Notes under the pieces: generated by a model
Told to the model about the DNA's origin: nothing
Database searches by the model: none
Seen by the model: the letters and a program-made list of their open reading frames with translations, nothing else
Assembly: GCA_016932435.1 (NCBI GenBank)
Contig: JAFGCW010000081.1
Span: 1 to 26,544 of the forward strand
Direction of reading: 5' to 3'
Origin: Dehalococcoidales bacterium
GTDB taxonomy: Bacteria > Chloroflexota > Dehalococcoidia > Dehalococcoidales > UBA2162
Length of the DNA: 26,544 bases
In this document: piece by piece, positions 13,811 through 21,826 of the stretch
How positions within the stretch are numbered: the first letter of the stretch is position 1
Layout of the letters: the number at the start of each line of letters is the position of its first letter
Translations under genes and position numbers: made by a program

Positions 13811-15901
13811 ATGACACGTAAATATGAGAAATTGCTGGAACCCGGTTATATCGGCCAGGTTCAAACGAGGAACCGTATCGTTAAAACCGGTGCCGGTACC
13901 TTTATGTGGCATGAAGATGAAACCAGCATGAACGAAAAGGTGCTGGCGTTCTATGAAGCTCTTGCCCGGGGCGGCGTTGGACTGCTTATCGTGGAATCCC
14001 CTACCATCGATTATCCCGCCGGTGTGAGGTGGAGAAGAAGATACCGCATCGACGATGATAAATATATCAAGGGTCTGAGTGAACTTACTGAGGTTATACA
14101 CCGCCATGGCTGTCCTGCCTTCATGCAGATGAACCACGACGGTCCCTGGCAGTCGAAACTCGGATTTGAGCCTGACCCTCCTTTCAAGGGATCACCGGTT
14201 GCTTCATCACCGACGACTCTGAAGAATCCGGGTGATTTTCACAACGAAACACCTCGTGAGCTTACCTCTGAAGAAATAGAGGTTATTATCGACAAGTTTG
14301 CCAATGCAGCGGTACGAGCTCAAAAAGCTGGATTTGACGGAGTCGATATCAATGCCGCCAGCACTCATTTGCTGCATAACTTTCTCTCGCCTTTCTGGAA
14401 TAAGCGAAAAGATAGGTACGGCGGCAGTCGAGAAAATCGTGCCAGGTTCGTAGTATCGATTGTACAGGAAATAAAGAAACGCGCCGGTGCCGATTTCCCG
14501 GTTTCCGTGTGTATCAATGGTATGGAAATAGGTCAGGCTGCCGGAGTAGATAATGCAAAGTGCCTGACCCCCGACGAAGGCAGGGGCATCGCCCGGCTGC
14601 TCCAGGACGCAGGCGCGGATATGATACATGTCAGGAGTACCTGGCTTGGCTACCACGTCGGCGGATACCTGACGGATGTGTTCTTCTATCCTGAACCTCC
14701 GGTACCATTGGAGTCCATGCCTGCTGAATATTACTCCGGTACCAGAGGAGCCGGAGCGAATGTGAATTTCGCCGACGGTATCAAGCATTCCGTATCTATT
14801 CCGGTAATGACCGTATCGAAGATCAGCCCGGAACTCGGAGAGAAGCTACTGAGAGAAAGGAAGGTCGACTTCATAGGGATGACCAGGATGCTGCAGGCTG
14901 ATCCCGAACTTCCTAACAAGCTTATCACCGGGCGGGAGGAAGATATAGCGCCATGTACTGCCTGTGAGAACTGCCTTGGCAGCCAGCGATGCCGGATAAA
15001 CGCTTTTATGGGTAAGGAATACAATGTTATCCAGAAAGCCGGGGAGAGAAAAAAGGTGATGGTTGTCGGCGGTGGCCCTGCCGGAATGGAGGCAGCCAGG
15101 GTGGCGGCGTTACGCGGCCACGATGTGTCATTGTATGAGAAACAGGGTCGACTGGGAGGACTCCTGCCTGTTGCGGCGGTGGTTAAAGGCACTGACCTGG
15201 AGAATATTCCCGATATAGTTACCTACCTTGAACGTCAGATAACCAGCCTGGGTGTGAAGATTATCCTTAACAAGGAAGTTGATCTATCATTGATAGAGAT
15301 AGAAAAGCCGGATGCCGTAATTCTGGCGACCGGCGGTATTCCTGTCATGCCGGATATTCCCGGCATCGAAAATAAGAAGGTGATCAGCACTTCGGAATTG
15401 CAGAAAAAACTCAGGTCATCCATGAAATTCTTCGGTACTGATACGCTTAGGAGTCTCTCGAAACTATTCCTTCCGGTGGGGAAAAAGATTGTCATAATCG
15501 GCAGTGGTCTTCACGGCTGCGAACTGGCGGAGTTTTTTATCAGGCGCGGCAGGCAGGTTACCCTGGTGGATAAGGCTGAAAATCCCGGCGGTGATATGGT
15601 GGATGTATTGTTCGGATATCTCTTCGCATGGCTGCTACAGAAGGATGTTGTCTTCATTAATGGTGTCAGGGAGTATTCAAGGATAACCAAAGACGGGCTG
15701 ATTATCGTCGATAAAAACGGTAAGGAACTACTGATCGAGGCTGACAGTATTATTCCTGCCCTGCCGCTTGCACCGGATACAAGACTGTTGCCTAAAATAA
15801 AAGGAATGATACCGGAAGTCTACGCAGTTGGCGACTGTAAAGAACCTTTGCTGATCGTCGACGCTATCAACTCCGGGATGATCACAGCAAGGGAAGTGTG
15901 A
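13811..15901 (+). CDS. Old Yellow Enzyme / 2,4-dienoyl-CoA reductase-like Fe-S flavoprotein
   Basis: This is a 696-residue multidomain reductase. It has an FMN TIM barrel (about 1-375), a cysteine motif C382, C385, C388, C394 for a [4Fe-4S] cluster, an FAD site VVGGGPAGMEAARVA (418-432) and a second dinucleotide fold VIIGSGLHGCELAEF. This is the layout of FadH, trimethylamine dehydrogenase and the bile-acid BaiCD/BaiH enzymes. The ATG at 13811 with AGGTGG upstream replaces a longer frame from 13766 that overlaps the SDR. Odd features: where the family has H-x-x-N-x-Y or H-x-x-H-x-Y, this protein has N181, S184 and H186 (INAASTHLLHNFLSP). The last Fe-S spacing is only five residues, against about eleven in well-known members. 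Fold and cofactors seem secure; the reaction on a C=C bond is not. Confidence 0.88.
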   Translation: MTRKYEKLLEPGYIGQVQTRNRIVKTGAGTFMWHEDETSMNEKVLAFYEALARGGVGLLIVESPTIDYPAGVRWRRRYRIDDDKYIKGLSELTEVIHRHGCPAFMQMNHDGPWQSKLGFEPDPPFKGSPVASSPTTLKNPGDFHNETPRELTSEEIEVIIDKFANAAVRAQKAGFDGVDINAASTHLLHNFLSPFWNKRKDRYGGSRENRARFVVSIVQEIKKRAGADFPVSVCINGMEIGQAAGVDNAKCLTPDEGRGIARLLQDAGADMIHVRSTWLGYHVGGYLTDVFFYPEPPVPLESMPAEYYSGTRGAGANVNFADGIKHSVSIPVMTVSKISPELGEKLLRERKVDFIGMTRMLQADPELPNKLITGREEDIAPCTACENCLGSQRCRINAFMGKEYNVIQKAGERKKVMVVGGGPAGMEAARVAALRGHDVSLYEKQGRLGGLLPVAAVVKGTDLENIPDIVTYLERQITSLGVKIILNKEVDLSLIEIEKPDAVILATGGIPVMPDIPGIENKKVISTSELQKKLRSSMKFFGTDTLRSLSKLFLPVGKKIVIIGSGLHGCELAEFFIRRGRQVTLVDKAENPGGDMVDVLFGYLFAWLLQKDVVFINGVREYSRITKDGLIIVDKNGKELLIEADSIIPALPLAPDTRLLPKIKGMIPEVYAVGDCKEPLLIVDAINSGMITAREV

Positions 15902-15907
15902 GTCACA

Positions 15908-17674
15908 ATGAACAGCGACGAGTACAATATTGCCTATCCGGATCCCGTTTCAGAAGGAGTCATTCTCGAGAAAAATGTCCCTGTACAGATGCGGGATGGT
16001 GTTAAGCTTGCCCTGGACATTTATAAACCGTCATCTGGTAACAAGCCCTGGCCGGTAATTCTTGCTTACTCCCCATTCCAGAAAGAACGTTTTTTCGAAA
16101 GCGCTAAACCTGCTTTCTATTGCCCGAAAGGGTATGTGTGCGTTCAGGCCGCAGAGAGAGGAAGCGGATTTAACCAGGGTAAATTCACTTTTCACGGTAA
16201 GGTTGCGGCTGAAGACGGGTATGACATAATCGAATGGATTGCCGCGCAGTCCTGGTGTAATGGCAATGTTGCCATGATGGGTGCTTCAGGATACGGTGTG
16301 ATGCAGTGGATAACAGCCCCGTTGAATCCTCCTCACCTGAAAGCCCTGGTGGTACTGGGGACGACCGACAATTATCGAGGACTCTGTTATCCGGGCGGAG
16401 TACTGCGCAGACCGTTCGTCCTGCAACTGGTGGCTGGACTTACGATGGCGGCAATTTGGCCGGGACCTGTTGTTGGTAAGGAACCGCCGATGAACGTTAT
16501 CGCTGAAATCTTCTCGCATAACGAGGATGGGCCGTTCTGGTGGGAACACGGCGGCGGCTGGAAAAATATCCACAAGATTAAAGCGCCTGTGCTTAACCTT
16601 ATACAGACTCCAAACCGGCTTCACGCGATTTCTCACCTCCGTTCCTACGCCGATATAAAAGCAGTGAAAAAACTGGTAATTACGCCGTGGACTAACGAGA
16701 ACTACCAGCCCTGGATATTCGAGACAACCTCTTTTAATGAGTATATTCTCCGCTGGCTGGACTACTGGCTTAAGGGAAACGATACCGGGATCATGGATGA
16801 ACCGGAGGTGGTAATCTATGACAATGGAACCGGAAAGTGGAGGTACGAAGACGAATTTCCCATGAAACGCACACAGTGGACGAAGTTATACCTGAAAGAA
16901 AAAATGACAGATGAAGATGTGTATGGAAACCTAAGCCGGGTTCCACCAGGGAAGGAACAACCGGATATCTATCATAACATCAGCCTGAATACAGCCTTGA
17001 CAGCCTCCTATGGTCTGGAAGGGAGTGTATCCGAAGCTGAAAAACCCAGAAATGTTACTTACGTTTCGCAGCCACTCGAAGAAGACATTACAATTTGGGG
17101 ACCGGTCAGCTTCACTTTCTATGCTTCGACTACCGAAGAAGTTACTACCGACTGGTCATTCTTTATCAAGATGGGAGAAATGGTTCCGGAAGGCGTTCCA
17201 CTCAATCCCGTAACCGGTAATCCTGAAATTAAACCGGAAGTGAATGATCCGTGGACACCGCCGGAAGTCCAGATTTGGAGTTGGGGATCATTGAAAGCCA
17301 AATTCAGACAGGTTGACGAGAGTATGTCTGGACCGGGGATGCCCTGGCATTCTTATCAAAATCCCGAGAATATTAAGCCGAACACGATATACGAATTCCG
17401 GGTTGAAATGCAGCCTGTATTCAAGAAATTCAGAAAGGGATGCAGGATATGGCTGAAGATCGCCGGCGATGATGCTTTGTATGCTACCTTGGACAGTTCG
17501 TCAGGATACGTGGAAACACCACTGTCACCGCAAAAAGCGGAAGTTTCCATCTATCATGATCCCGAACATCCATCTCATCTATTACTGCCGGTCATCCCGG
17601 ACATTCCTGAAACCAGCCCGGTCAAACCACCATTAAGCGATGCCGTCCCCGGCGCGCCCAGATTTACGGAGTAA
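15908..17674 (+). CDS. CocE/NonD family hydrolase, X-Pro dipeptidyl-peptidase-like
   Basis: This 588-residue protein has an alpha/beta hydrolase domain (about 15-300) and a C-terminal jelly-roll domain like PepX/CocE. The nucleophile elbow is GASGYG with S127, and the oxyanion-helper tyrosine region is LAYSPF (Y54). When aligned by eye with the CocE pattern, the usual GW-x-D is TPN (N236) and GPW-x-H is TPWTN (N263), so the normal Asp and His of the triad are both replaced. H239 is near and could compensate. There is no signal peptide, so it is cytoplasmic. It begins 6 nt after the OYE-like gene, clearly co-transcribed. Esterase or amidase activity is known for the family but cannot be assumed here. 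Confidence 0.87.
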   Translation: MNSDEYNIAYPDPVSEGVILEKNVPVQMRDGVKLALDIYKPSSGNKPWPVILAYSPFQKERFFESAKPAFYCPKGYVCVQAAERGSGFNQGKFTFHGKVAAEDGYDIIEWIAAQSWCNGNVAMMGASGYGVMQWITAPLNPPHLKALVVLGTTDNYRGLCYPGGVLRRPFVLQLVAGLTMAAIWPGPVVGKEPPMNVIAEIFSHNEDGPFWWEHGGGWKNIHKIKAPVLNLIQTPNRLHAISHLRSYADIKAVKKLVITPWTNENYQPWIFETTSFNEYILRWLDYWLKGNDTGIMDEPEVVIYDNGTGKWRYEDEFPMKRTQWTKLYLKEKMTDEDVYGNLSRVPPGKEQPDIYHNISLNTALTASYGLEGSVSEAEKPRNVTYVSQPLEEDITIWGPVSFTFYASTTEEVTTDWSFFIKMGEMVPEGVPLNPVTGNPEIKPEVNDPWTPPEVQIWSWGSLKAKFRQVDESMSGPGMPWHSYQNPENIKPNTIYEFRVEMQPVFKKFRKGCRIWLKIAGDDALYATLDSSSGYVETPLSPQKAEVSIYHDPEHPSHLLLPVIPDIPETSPVKPPLSDAVPGAPRFTE

Positions 17675-17747
17675 TCGAGTACTCTTTTCAATCATTTACA
17701 CTTCGTACTGATTTCATCAGTAATCGTATTGACTAAAGACAACTAAT

Positions 17748-17822
17748 CCATTCCGTTGAAAAACGGAATCCAGGTTATTATTGCACTCTGATATTACTGG
17801 ATACCGACTTTCGTCGGTATGG
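17748..17822. repeat. Inverted pair of REP-like palindromes
   Basis: Two hairpin elements, 17748-17773 (minus orientation) and 17797-17822 (plus), share flanks CTGGAT and ATGG and a TTTC loop. Three of eight stem pairs differ between copies, each compensated on the other arm, so the structure is conserved. They lie between the CocE-like gene and the convergent AOR gene; no other feature is seen in 17675-17851. Confidence 0.65.
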
Positions 17823-17851
17823 TTAACTACATAAATTATCTTCTACCGCGG

Positions 17852-19657
17852 TCAGAGTTCATCTGCCACGTCGTCCAGCCCCAGTTCAAGTAACTTTTCC
17901 CGGCTGGGTTTTGTCGTCTCCAGGTCCCAGTCAAGTTGTTTCAGCCCTCGTATATTTTGCTCATCGATGTCCACGGTAACGCTGGCCGTTGGCCCCTCTT
18001 TGAATGGTGGATTGCCGATCATCCTCGGGGGCATCTTGTACTCAAGCGGGTTGATCCCCTCGCGCAGGTTAAACGCGTGACGCATGTTGACGATTCTCTC
18101 GCCGCATTTCATCAGTTCTTCTTCGGTACGATCCCAGTCGGTAATAGCACTCATGAATCTCGTGATCCATCCATAGGCGTTTCCGCCGACCAGGTCACTG
18201 AATATACAGAATCCGCTTGCATTGGAGAGGTGATGTCCGAAGCTGGCAGGTCCGAAATTCATCTGGGTGTGCCTGCCGGGAGTGGCATCCATCTGGTAGC
18301 GTGCTGCTGCTGTGCTGTCCGGTCCGGCGGCGACTTTCGGGTCGTGCATCCCCGGTTCCTGTCCGCCGACATGTATGGCGAATTCCTCCGAACCTTTACC
18401 GATTTTCTGAGCGGCAGCCTTTACACCGTCGGCGAGTATATCGCCGAATCCTTCTCTCTTTACCATTTTTTCCACCATCTCGATGATGGCCCGATGATTT
18501 CCCCAGGTGAGATCGATGCCGTTAGTATCCGCTTTAGTGATAATCCCCTTCTCATAGCACTCCATCGCGAAGGCGATAGTGGTACCCCCTGATATGGTAT
18601 CCAGTCCGTAATAATTGCACAGGTGGTTGGCCATGTTGAGTGACTCTGTATCGGTGTTCAGGCACATCGTGCCGAAAGCGGCCGCGGTCTCATATTCGAC
18701 CCGTCGCGTACCGGCGGGGTATTTATATTCGCCTTCTCCGGCTTTCAGCCTGCCTTCACAGGCGACCGGGCATCCCCAGCAGCCGGTCCGTCTCTCCACG
18801 TTGGCGATTGCGGCATCTCCGGTCAGTCCTGAAACATCAGGCAGTTCGTTGATACCGATTCCTCCCCAGTTTTTTACAGGTGTGTTACCGCCGTGGGCGA
18901 AGATAGCGGTGACATTTGATGTCCCATACTTGTGAAATCCTGAAATACTCTCGTTCGTTCCCGTTTCACCCCTCATTACTGCCAGGTGTTCGTCTCTTAT
19001 TTTCTTCAAAAGGTCGGCATCTCTGACCGGGACTTCCATCTTCCCCCGTGCCGCTATCGCTTTCAGGTTCTTCGAGCCCATGACGGCCCCGACACCAGAG
19101 CGTCCGGCGGCGGCTCCTCTCCGGGTGATGATGCAGGAGATGAGCGACAGTTTTTCACCGGCAAGCCCGATGCTGACACTCTCCATGTCGTTTCCGTACT
19201 CGTCCTTGAGTGAGTCTTCGACCGTGAAGGTATCCTTTCCCCAGAAATGGCCAGCGTCTTTTATCTCAGCCCTGCCGTTGTCCAGCAGGAGATAGACAGG
19301 TTTGTCAGCGATTCCGGTAATGAAAACGGCGTCGTAACCTGCGAATTTAAGGCTGGGTCCGAAATGCCCTCCGGAATTGGAGTCTCCCCATCCGCCGGTC
19401 AGGGGCGACTTGGTGACGACCGCGTAACGACCGGCGAAGGTTGCCCTGGTACCGGTAAGAGGTCCGGTGAGAAATCCCAGTGTATTGTCGGGTCCAAGAG
19501 GATCGACTCCGCCCTTCTGGCGGTCGTACAGCATCCTTGCGCCAATCCCGTACCCGCCGATGAAGTCATGATAAAGGCTGTCATCGGGTGTTTCTTCCTC
19601 GATCTTCCCCGTGGACAGATTAACGAACAGAAACTTCCCCATGTATCCGTTTGGCAT
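17852..19657 (-). CDS. Tungsten-type aldehyde:ferredoxin oxidoreductase
   Basis: This is a 601-residue AOR-family enzyme that oxidises aldehydes to carboxylic acids with ferredoxin as acceptor (or the reverse), using a tungsto-bispterin centre and one [4Fe-4S] cluster. The N-terminal domain shows GGYGIGARMLYD, FLTGPLTGT and SNSGGHFGPSLKFAGYDA. Cluster ligands are C293, C296, C300 (TGCWGCPVAC) and C484 (GFCIFSD). AGEKL and ITRRGAAAGRSGVGAVMGSKNLKAI are typical cofactor-binding motifs. Full family length. AAAGGAGAGGAT precedes the ATG and an extended -10 promoter lies upstream. It is monocistronic in this window, with no ferredoxin, MoaD-like or tungstate transport gene beside it. Substrate specificity within the AOR family is not evident. 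Confidence 0.95.
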   Translation of the reverse strand: MPNGYMGKFLFVNLSTGKIEEETPDDSLYHDFIGGYGIGARMLYDRQKGGVDPLGPDNTLGFLTGPLTGTRATFAGRYAVVTKSPLTGGWGDSNSGGHFGPSLKFAGYDAVFITGIADKPVYLLLDNGRAEIKDAGHFWGKDTFTVEDSLKDEYGNDMESVSIGLAGEKLSLISCIITRRGAAAGRSGVGAVMGSKNLKAIAARGKMEVPVRDADLLKKIRDEHLAVMRGETGTNESISGFHKYGTSNVTAIFAHGGNTPVKNWGGIGINELPDVSGLTGDAAIANVERRTGCWGCPVACEGRLKAGEGEYKYPAGTRRVEYETAAAFGTMCLNTDTESLNMANHLCNYYGLDTISGGTTIAFAMECYEKGIITKADTNGIDLTWGNHRAIIEMVEKMVKREGFGDILADGVKAAAQKIGKGSEEFAIHVGGQEPGMHDPKVAAGPDSTAAARYQMDATPGRHTQMNFGPASFGHHLSNASGFCIFSDLVGGNAYGWITRFMSAITDWDRTEEELMKCGERIVNMRHAFNLREGINPLEYKMPPRMIGNPPFKEGPTASVTVDIDEQNIRGLKQLDWDLETTKPSREKLLELGLDDVADEL

Positions 19658-19724
19658 GATCCTCTCCTTTCAATACCGATAAGTATTAGGCTATCTCGCT
19701 TGCGGTCACACTCAAATCCGACTA

Positions 19725-19733
19725 ATTATAGCA
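19725..19733 (-). promoter_or_regulatory. Extended -10 promoter of the AOR gene
   Basis: TGCTATAAT on the minus strand: a perfect TATAAT with the TGn extension, no good -35 box. Predicted start is near 19718, leader about 60 nt. Confidence 0.6.
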
Positions 19734-19777
19734 CAGGCATGTTTGATAATAATTGCAGCTACAAATACTCTAAATTG

Positions 19778-19807
19778 AAGCCCCGATGGTACCTACCATC
19801 GGGGCTT
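19778..19807 (-). terminator. Terminator of the bactofilin-like gene
   Basis: A perfect 14-bp stem (AAGCCCCGATGGTA with its complement, 2-nt nominal loop) lies 28 nt after the 19835 stop on the minus strand, with TTCAATTT following. It separates that gene from the AOR promoter. Confidence 0.7.
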
Positions 19808-19834
19808 ATAATTACTGGTGGGTGGTATCAGGAA

Positions 19835-21022
19835 TTAGCTTTGAGCTTCTTCGATGATCTCCACTGCCGTTTCCTGTTTTGGTTTTCTACTGAATATGAG
19901 TACTATCGCGCCGATACCGAACAGGGCGGTTGGCCACCAGAGAATAAACCCGACCCAGGGAATCAGTTTGACGAGAGTCAGAAGGGTAAAGCCTATGAAC
20001 AGTCCGCCAATAAGACTCCCTTTTGTCTCTTCAACATTGAATCTTGACAGGATCCATCGTCCGACAAAAAGTCCGATTACCAGCTGGCTGACAAATAGCA
20101 GTAGTCCATATAGTATTGCCACAATTAATCCTACAGGGATACCGATGATCGTCAGTATTGCTATCACTATCGCTATTGGAGTCACGAAGAATACCAGGGC
20201 ACCCCAACCCAGGCTCTTGAGCGGTTTCGTCTGTATGTTGGATACCACTTGGGCAGATTTCCGGGGGGCTATCAGGATAATTATTATACCGAGTAATAAT
20301 ACCATCAGGTAGGCTATTGCTTTCGCCCATGCCTTCATAGCCGGCGTAAAGGTCCAATCGCGATACCATTTGTCATGAACCGGTATCTTCCGGGTAATTT
20401 CACCTTCGATAACAGCTCCTTGACGGATATCCACCTCGTTATCACTGGTATAGACAAGATTGCCCTTTATAGTAGCGGTCGAAGCAATCGTAAGGCTTTC
20501 AACCTCAACCGAGATATTACCTCCTGTTACATCGGAAAACTCGACCTTTTCACCGATACCGAGTATATTACGGGTAATAGCTGATTTGATCTTCATATTA
20601 CTCGCCCCGAAAATCAGGTCCCGACCAATTTCAGCAGTATTACCCAGATCAATGGTACTGCCTGCAATTACCAGGTCTTCACCTATGTTTCCACTTACGT
20701 GTATTGTAGAAGCCGCGGTGCGTAACGAACCGGTAATCTCACCACCGAACTTCAAGGTTGAAGCAAGGACGATCACATCACCGTTTATGGTCCCGTCGAT
20801 TATCACCGTGCTTCCCGCAGCCAGAACGTCACCGTTCACCACACCGTTAATGGTGATACGATTCCCTGCCAGGTATAGGTCGTCATTTACGACATCTCCG
20901 CTGGCGATTATCACATCGTCATAACCGTGAATCTCTGCCGCCGCCGCCGGTGTAACCGATAAGAGTACTATCATTAATGCGACCGGTACTGCGGCTGCGA
21001 TTTTCAATATTTTTCTTAACAT
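19835..21022 (-). CDS. Bactofilin-like beta-helix protein with signal peptide and C-terminal membrane domain
   Basis: This is a 395-residue protein. Residues 1-29 are a signal peptide ending AAAAE. Residues about 35-215 form short repeats with Gly-Asp, Gly-Asn and Ala-Gly-Ser turns (NGVVNGDVLAAGS, NGTINGDVIVLAS, SGNIGEDLVIAGS), the pattern of a polymer-forming bactofilin-type beta-helix. From about 232 there are four or five membrane spans with a Gly/Ile-rich centre, then a short acidic tail. The helix therefore probably faces outside the membrane, unlike cytosolic bactofilins. A very strong GGAGGTGA site precedes the ATG. It has its own promoter and terminator and so stands alone. A role in envelope or surface scaffolding is inference. 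Confidence 0.85.
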   Translation of the reverse strand: MLRKILKIAAAVPVALMIVLLSVTPAAAAEIHGYDDVIIASGDVVNDDLYLAGNRITINGVVNGDVLAAGSTVIIDGTINGDVIVLASTLKFGGEITGSLRTAASTIHVSGNIGEDLVIAGSTIDLGNTAEIGRDLIFGASNMKIKSAITRNILGIGEKVEFSDVTGGNISVEVESLTIASTATIKGNLVYTSDNEVDIRQGAVIEGEITRKIPVHDKWYRDWTFTPAMKAWAKAIAYLMVLLLGIIIILIAPRKSAQVVSNIQTKPLKSLGWGALVFFVTPIAIVIAILTIIGIPVGLIVAILYGLLLFVSQLVIGLFVGRWILSRFNVEETKGSLIGGLFIGFTLLTLVKLIPWVGFILWWPTALFGIGAIVLIFSRKPKQETAVEIIEEAQS

Positions 21023-21057
21023 TGAGTCACCTCCGTATGTATTTGTTATCTGAATTC

Positions 21058-21085
21058 ACTATACACCGGGAAGTGTCGTATGTAA
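21058..21085 (-). promoter_or_regulatory. Promoter of the bactofilin-like gene
   Basis: On the minus strand: TTACAT (21085-21080), 16-nt spacer, TATAGT (21063-21058), about 35 nt before the ATG and downstream of the response-regulator terminator. Confidence 0.5.
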
Positions 21086-21113
21086 TCGCAAAGAAGTCGG
21101 GTTTTTAAAAAGA

Positions 21114-21141
21114 AAAAGGTTGACCCCTGGGTCAACCTTTT
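21114..21141 (-). terminator. Rho-independent terminator of the two-component operon
   Basis: AAAAGGTTGACC and its complement form a 12-bp stem with a CCTG loop, 19 nt after the response-regulator stop. Minus-strand transcription then enters a T-rich run (CTTTTTAAAAAC). Confidence 0.8.
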
Positions 21142-21160
21142 GGCCGATGTTATATATGAA

Positions 21161-21826
21161 CTACAGTCTGATTATTCCTTTCGAAAGAGCTTTCGTAACC
21201 GCTTCAGTACGATCATTCACCTCCAGCTTCTGGAAAATACTCTGGATATGTGTCTTTACCGTACTCGCGCTGATGTTCAGCTGGTCGGCAATTAATTTAT
21301 TTCCGGTCCCCTTGGCTATAAGCTCCAGTACTTCTATTTCACGCTTTGAAAGATCAGCCGCCGATCCCTGGTGTGATAGTTCAACTAATTTGTCCAGCAC
21401 TCTACCGGCTACAGCCGGTTCAATAAGCGACTCTCCTTTATAGACAGCATTTATCGCTCTGAATAGTTCTTCTCTCGGAGAATCCTTGAGAATGTATGCC
21501 CGGGCACCGGCTTCGATTCCTTTGAAAATATATTCATCGTTATCGTAGGTGGTTAATACGATGAAGTTGATCTCAGGATGTTGCTGCTTAATTCTTTGCA
21601 TTGCTTCTACTCCATCAACCTCCGGCATTCTCAGATCCATCAGAATGATATCCGGCCTGAGTTTATCTGCCTTATCAATCGCCTGGGCTCCATTTTCTGC
21701 CTCATCGATTACCTCGATATTTGGTTCACGGGAAAGCATAGCGGACAGCCCTTCTCTGACCACCACGTGATCATCAACAATGAGAATTTTTATCTTTTTA
21801 TTACTCTCCATTTTGCCCTCTCTCAT
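21161..21826 (-). CDS. NarL/FixJ-type response regulator
   Basis: This 221-residue protein has a receiver domain with acidic D18 and D19 (IVDDH), phosphoacceptor D64 (ILMDLRMP), T/S and K positions in VLTTYDND and AYILKDS, and a LuxR-type helix-turn-helix (LSKREIEVLELIAKG to STVKTHIQSIFQKL, about 160-205). The first ATG overlaps the kinase TGA as ATGA; a second in-frame ATG five codons on (MESNKKIK) has GAGAGG upstream and is equally plausible. It is the cognate partner of the kinase encoded upstream. Phosphorylation should promote DNA binding; targets are not evident, although the next gene on the strand, the bactofilin-like gene, lies beyond a strong terminator. Confidence 0.95.
   Translation of the reverse strand: MREGKMESNKKIKILIVDDHVVVREGLSAMLSREPNIEVIDEAENGAQAIDKADKLRPDIILMDLRMPEVDGVEAMQRIKQQHPEINFIVLTTYDNDEYIFKGIEAGARAYILKDSPREELFRAINAVYKGESLIEPAVAGRVLDKLVELSHQGSAADLSKREIEVLELIAKGTGNKLIADQLNISASTVKTHIQSIFQKLEVNDRTEAVTKALSKGIIRL

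Noticed and set aside
19247..20047. 266-codon + strand frame
   Set aside because: It runs across the AOR start, an intergenic promoter and terminator, and the end of the bactofilin-like gene, all with strong evidence on the other strand.
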